Below, in pieces: positions 3,680 through 5,873 of a stretch of 5,873 nucleotides of DNA. Source of the stretch: an uncultured Polyangiaceae bacterium (GTDB taxonomy: Bacteria; Myxococcota_A; Polyangia; Polyangiales; Polyangiaceae). Position 1 is the stretch's first letter, and every line of letters starts with the position of its first letter. The notes under the pieces were generated by a model that was given only the letters and a program-made list of their open reading frames with translations, was not told where the DNA came from and made no database searches. A program made the translations under genes and the position numbers. The stretch covers positions 1 through 5,873 of the forward strand of contig CALKVR010000589.1 in assembly GCA_938004815.1 (NCBI GenBank). Reading direction: 5' to 3'.

Positions 3680-5873
3680 GTGTCAGCACCGCTTCGAACG
3701 CTCCCGTTTCATGGCTTGGGCCTCACGCTTCTCGCCCTCCTCTGTCTGGCCGCGGCCGGGTGTGGCGACGACGCTCCCGAGGACTGCACAGAGGGGCAAT
3801 GCGCCACGTGCGGCAACGGAACCGTCGACGCCGGTGAGCAGTGCGACGACGGCAATACGACCGCAGGCGATGGCTGCTCGGCGACGTGCCAGGCAGAGGG
3901 CTCGACCCTGTGCGGCAATGGGGCGGTCGACGCAGGCGAGACCTGCGACGACGGCAACGCCCAGTCGGGGGACGGCTGCTCCGCTACCTGCCAGACCGAG
4001 GGATCGACCCTCTGCGGCAATGGCACCGTCGACGCTGGTGAGGAGTGCGACGACGGCAACACCGCGAGCGGCGACGGCTGCTCTTCTGCGTGTCTCGGCG
4101 AGGGCATGCCCGTCTGCGGCAACCAGCTCGTAGAGGGCGACGAGGCGTGCGACGACGGCAACGACGTCGGCTTCGACGGCTGCGAGAACGACTGCACGAT
4201 CTCGCCCGAAGAGGTCGTGTGCGAAACGCTGCCGCCCCTCTCGAGCGGCAACTGCGAGGTGACCGCCGGTAGCGGCTCGGACACCATCCTGGTCGGCGAC
4301 GTGCTCAGCGCCTACACGATCTTCCGCGGCGGCGCGGTCGTGGTCGACGGCGGCGGCGCGATCACCTGCGTCGGCTGCGACTGCGACGCGCCCACCGCGA
4401 CGCGCGTCGAGTGCCCCGAGGCCGTCATCTCGCCCGGGCTCATCAACACCCACGAGCACATCACGTTCGCCAAGAACGTCCCCTACAACGACACGGGCGA
4501 GCGCTACGAGCACCGGCACGATTGGCGCAAGGGCCTGCACGGCCACACGAGCATCCCCGCGCAGGGCAGCTCGTCGACCGACCAGGTTCGCTGGGGCGAG
4601 CTCCGCTTCATGATGTCGGGTGCCACGTCGCTCGTCGGCTCCGGCAGCGCGACGGGCTTCTTGCGCAACCTGGATCGCGACGACCAAGAGGGCCTCGGCA
4701 TCGAGCCGGTGCACTTTTCCACCTTCCCCCTCGGCGACTCGGGCGGCACCCAGATCGACTCGGGGTGCGGCTACCCGGGCGCCGACACGTCGACGTCGAT
4801 CTCGATGGACGACGCGTACCTGCCCCACGTCTCGGAGGGCATCGACGAGTACGCTCGCAACGAGTTCATCTGCGTCGACGGCCTCGACGGGCGCGTCGGC
4901 GATGAAGATCTCCTCGAGCCTCAGAGCGCGTTCATCCACGGCGTCGGGCTCATCCCCGGCGACTACGCGAAGATGGCGGCCGAGGGCACGAGCCTGATCT
5001 GGTCGCCACGCTCGAACGTCACGCTTTACGGTGACACGGCGCAGGTGACGGTGGCCGGTCGGCTGGGCGTGAACATCGCGCTCGGCACCGACTGGATCCC
5101 GACGGGCTCGATGAACATGTTCCGCGAGCTCACCTGTGCGGCCAGCCTCAACGCCGACCACTACAACGGCTACTTTACCGATCGCGACCTGTGGCGCATG
5201 GTGACGCTGAACGCGGCGCGTGCGCTCCACCAAGAGAACAAGATCGGCGTGCTCGCGGTCGGGCGGGTAGCCGACATCGCGATCTACGACGCCAAGACCA
5301 AGCCCGACTACCGCGCCATCATCGACGGTGAGCCGGACGGTGTCGCCCTGGTCATGCGCGGCGGCGAGGCGATCTACGGCGACGCAAACGTCGTCCAGGG
5401 CCTCGCGGGCGCGGGCTGCGACACGATCGACGTCTGCACCGTCTCCAAGCAGCTCTGCACCCAGAGCGAGATCGGCAAGAGCTACGCCGCGCTCAAGGCC
5501 TCGGGCGAGGTTTACAAGGACTTCTTCTGCGGCCTGCCCGACAACGAGCCGTCGTGCGCGCCGATGCGGGCGGTGAGCGTGAACGGCTCGTCGACGTACG
5601 ACGGCGCGACCGGCGGCGATCCCGACGGTGACGGCATCGACACCGCCAGTGACAACTGCCCCGACGTCTTCAACCCGATCCGCCCCCTCGACGACGGCGC
5701 GCAGGGTGACTTCGACGACGACGGCGTCGGCGACGTCTGCGACGTCTGTCCGCTCAACGCCAACACCGACCAGTGCGCGCCCATCACCCCCGGTGACTCG
5801 GACGCCGACGGCGTACCGAACGCGAGCGACAACTGCCCCGGCGATCCGAACCCGGGCCAAGCGGATCAAGACA
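3680..5873 (+). CDS. Surface lipoprotein: Cys-rich DUF4215 repeats + amidohydrolase domain + thrombospondin type-3 repeats (3' partial)
   Basis: 731 residues are visible and the gene continues beyond the window. The GTG start gives MSAPLRTLPFHG, a hydrophobic core (LTLLALLCLAAAG) and a lipobox ending in Cys28, so the protein should be exported and lipid-anchored. Residues 44-179 are four 34-residue Cys-rich repeats (CGNG..DAGE.CDDGN...GDGCS..C). The amidohydrolase domain spans about 190-585. It begins with a beta-sandwich segment (ILVGDVLSAYTIFRGGAVVVDGGG), then SPGLINTHEHITF with metal-binding His258 and His260, then FIHGVG with His420, WSPRSN (441-446), and GTDWIPTGSMNMF with Asp471, and closes with GRVADIAIYD. 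This is the COG0402 (ATZ/TRZ, deaminase-like) layout; the substrate cannot be told. The position that is His in many relatives (HCPxSN) is Trp441. From residue 647 on, Asp-rich repeats (DPDGDGI, DSDADGVPNASDNCP) are thrombospondin type-3 calcium-binding motifs. The frame is unbroken. It may act on extracellular compounds at the envelope. Confidence 0.93.
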   Translation, partial: MSAPLRTLPFHGLGLTLLALLCLAAAGCGDDAPEDCTEGQCATCGNGTVDAGEQCDDGNTTAGDGCSATCQAEGSTLCGNGAVDAGETCDDGNAQSGDGCSATCQTEGSTLCGNGTVDAGEECDDGNTASGDGCSSACLGEGMPVCGNQLVEGDEACDDGNDVGFDGCENDCTISPEEVVCETLPPLSSGNCEVTAGSGSDTILVGDVLSAYTIFRGGAVVVDGGGAITCVGCDCDAPTATRVECPEAVISPGLINTHEHITFAKNVPYNDTGERYEHRHDWRKGLHGHTSIPAQGSSSTDQVRWGELRFMMSGATSLVGSGSATGFLRNLDRDDQEGLGIEPVHFSTFPLGDSGGTQIDSGCGYPGADTSTSISMDDAYLPHVSEGIDEYARNEFICVDGLDGRVGDEDLLEPQSAFIHGVGLIPGDYAKMAAEGTSLIWSPRSNVTLYGDTAQVTVAGRLGVNIALGTDWIPTGSMNMFRELTCAASLNADHYNGYFTDRDLWRMVTLNAARALHQENKIGVLAVGRVADIAIYDAKTKPDYRAIIDGEPDGVALVMRGGEAIYGDANVVQGLAGAGCDTIDVCTVSKQLCTQSEIGKSYAALKASGEVYKDFFCGLPDNEPSCAPMRAVSVNGSSTYDGATGGDPDGDGIDTASDNCPDVFNPIRPLDDGAQGDFDDDGVGDVCDVCPLNANTDQCAPITPGDSDADGVPNASDNCPGDPNPGQADQD
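3809..4216 (+). repeat. Four tandem 102-bp repeats encoding DUF4215 / myxo-disulfide units
   Basis: Units begin at 3809, 3911, 4013 and 4115, an exact 102-base (34-residue) period. Each opens with the codons for Cys-Gly-Asn and keeps four Cys at relative positions 1, 12, 23 and 27, plus the core Cys-Asp-Asp-Gly-Asn. The first three units are close to each other in DNA as well as protein; the fourth has drifted most (CGNQLVEGDEACDDGN). The even Cys count per unit suggests two disulfides each, consistent with a rigid extracellular stalk placed between the lipid anchor and the enzyme domain. The family name is from memory of the pattern; the repeat itself is directly visible. Confidence 0.9.
5618..5873 (+). 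other. Thrombospondin type-3 repeat region of the lipoprotein (truncated by window edge)
   Basis: Residues 647-731 are dominated by Asp-x-Asp-x-Asp-Gly loops, each followed by a Cys-Pro or Cys-Asp pair: DPDGDGIDTASDNCP, DFDDDGVGDVCDVCP, DSDADGVPNASDNCP. In thrombospondins and in many bacterial surface proteins such loops bind calcium and form an extended wire-like stalk. At least three calcium loops are present and the array continues off the right edge, so the total number and any C-terminal sorting signal are unknown. Confidence 0.88.

Noticed and set aside
3683..5869. A 728-codon open frame on the minus strand covering nearly all of the lipoprotein gene
   Set aside because: It is in codon register with the sense gene, so it stops only where the sense strand uses TTA, CTA or TCA, codons that are rare in such GC-rich genes. 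It ends exactly opposite the sense TCA at codon 2. Its translation is low-complexity Val/Ala/Arg/Asp, while the sense strand has clear domains.
1..5873. CRISPR arrays, tRNA or rRNA genes, insertion sequences, toxin-antitoxin or defence genes
   Set aside because: Looked for on both strands and not seen. The only tandem repeat is the protein-coding DUF4215 array.

Overview
This is a high-GC bacterial window. It most resembles a deltaproteobacterial predator of the myxobacterial type (Myxococcota, perhaps Polyangia). The basis is the strong G/C preference at third codon positions and, above all, the last gene: a secreted lipoprotein with tandem Cys-rich DUF4215/myxo-disulfide repeats at its N-terminus and thrombospondin type-3 calcium repeats at its C-terminus, a style common in that phylum. 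The taxonomic call is inference; no rRNA or tRNA is present.

Layout from left to right. (1) Bases 1-249, + strand: the 3' end of a reading frame whose first half is the C-terminal part of a PfkB/adenosine-kinase-like sugar kinase and whose second half is the C-terminal part of a parvulin (PpiC) prolyl isomerase, joined in frame at a shared Gly-Asp-Leu-Gly. (2) Bases 265-2182, - strand, convergent with (1): an ABC-F ATPase of the YbiT type with an added charged C-terminal tail. It is broken by one frameshift just after the second Walker A motif. (3) Bases 2191-3285, - strand: an intact ychF (Obg-family NTPase), 8 bp upstream of the ABC-F gene and probably co-transcribed with it. (4) Bases 3286-3679: a divergent intergenic region without a credible gene, holding two good hairpins and a 9-G run. 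(5) Bases 3680-5873, + strand, running off the right edge: a large surface lipoprotein carrying an amidohydrolase domain.

How they work together: the ychF and ABC-F pair are two ribosome-associated NTPases and make a plausible translation-quality operon. The lipoprotein is a separate, divergently transcribed unit for an enzyme displayed on the cell envelope. The left-edge fragment belongs to neither.

I see no defence system, CRISPR array, mobile element or clear multi-gene novelty. The points most worth attention are the kinase/isomerase chimera, the ABC-F frameshift (both could be assembly errors), the domain architecture and altered metal-ligand pattern of the amidohydrolase lipoprotein, and a terminator- or attenuator-like hairpin in front of ychF.
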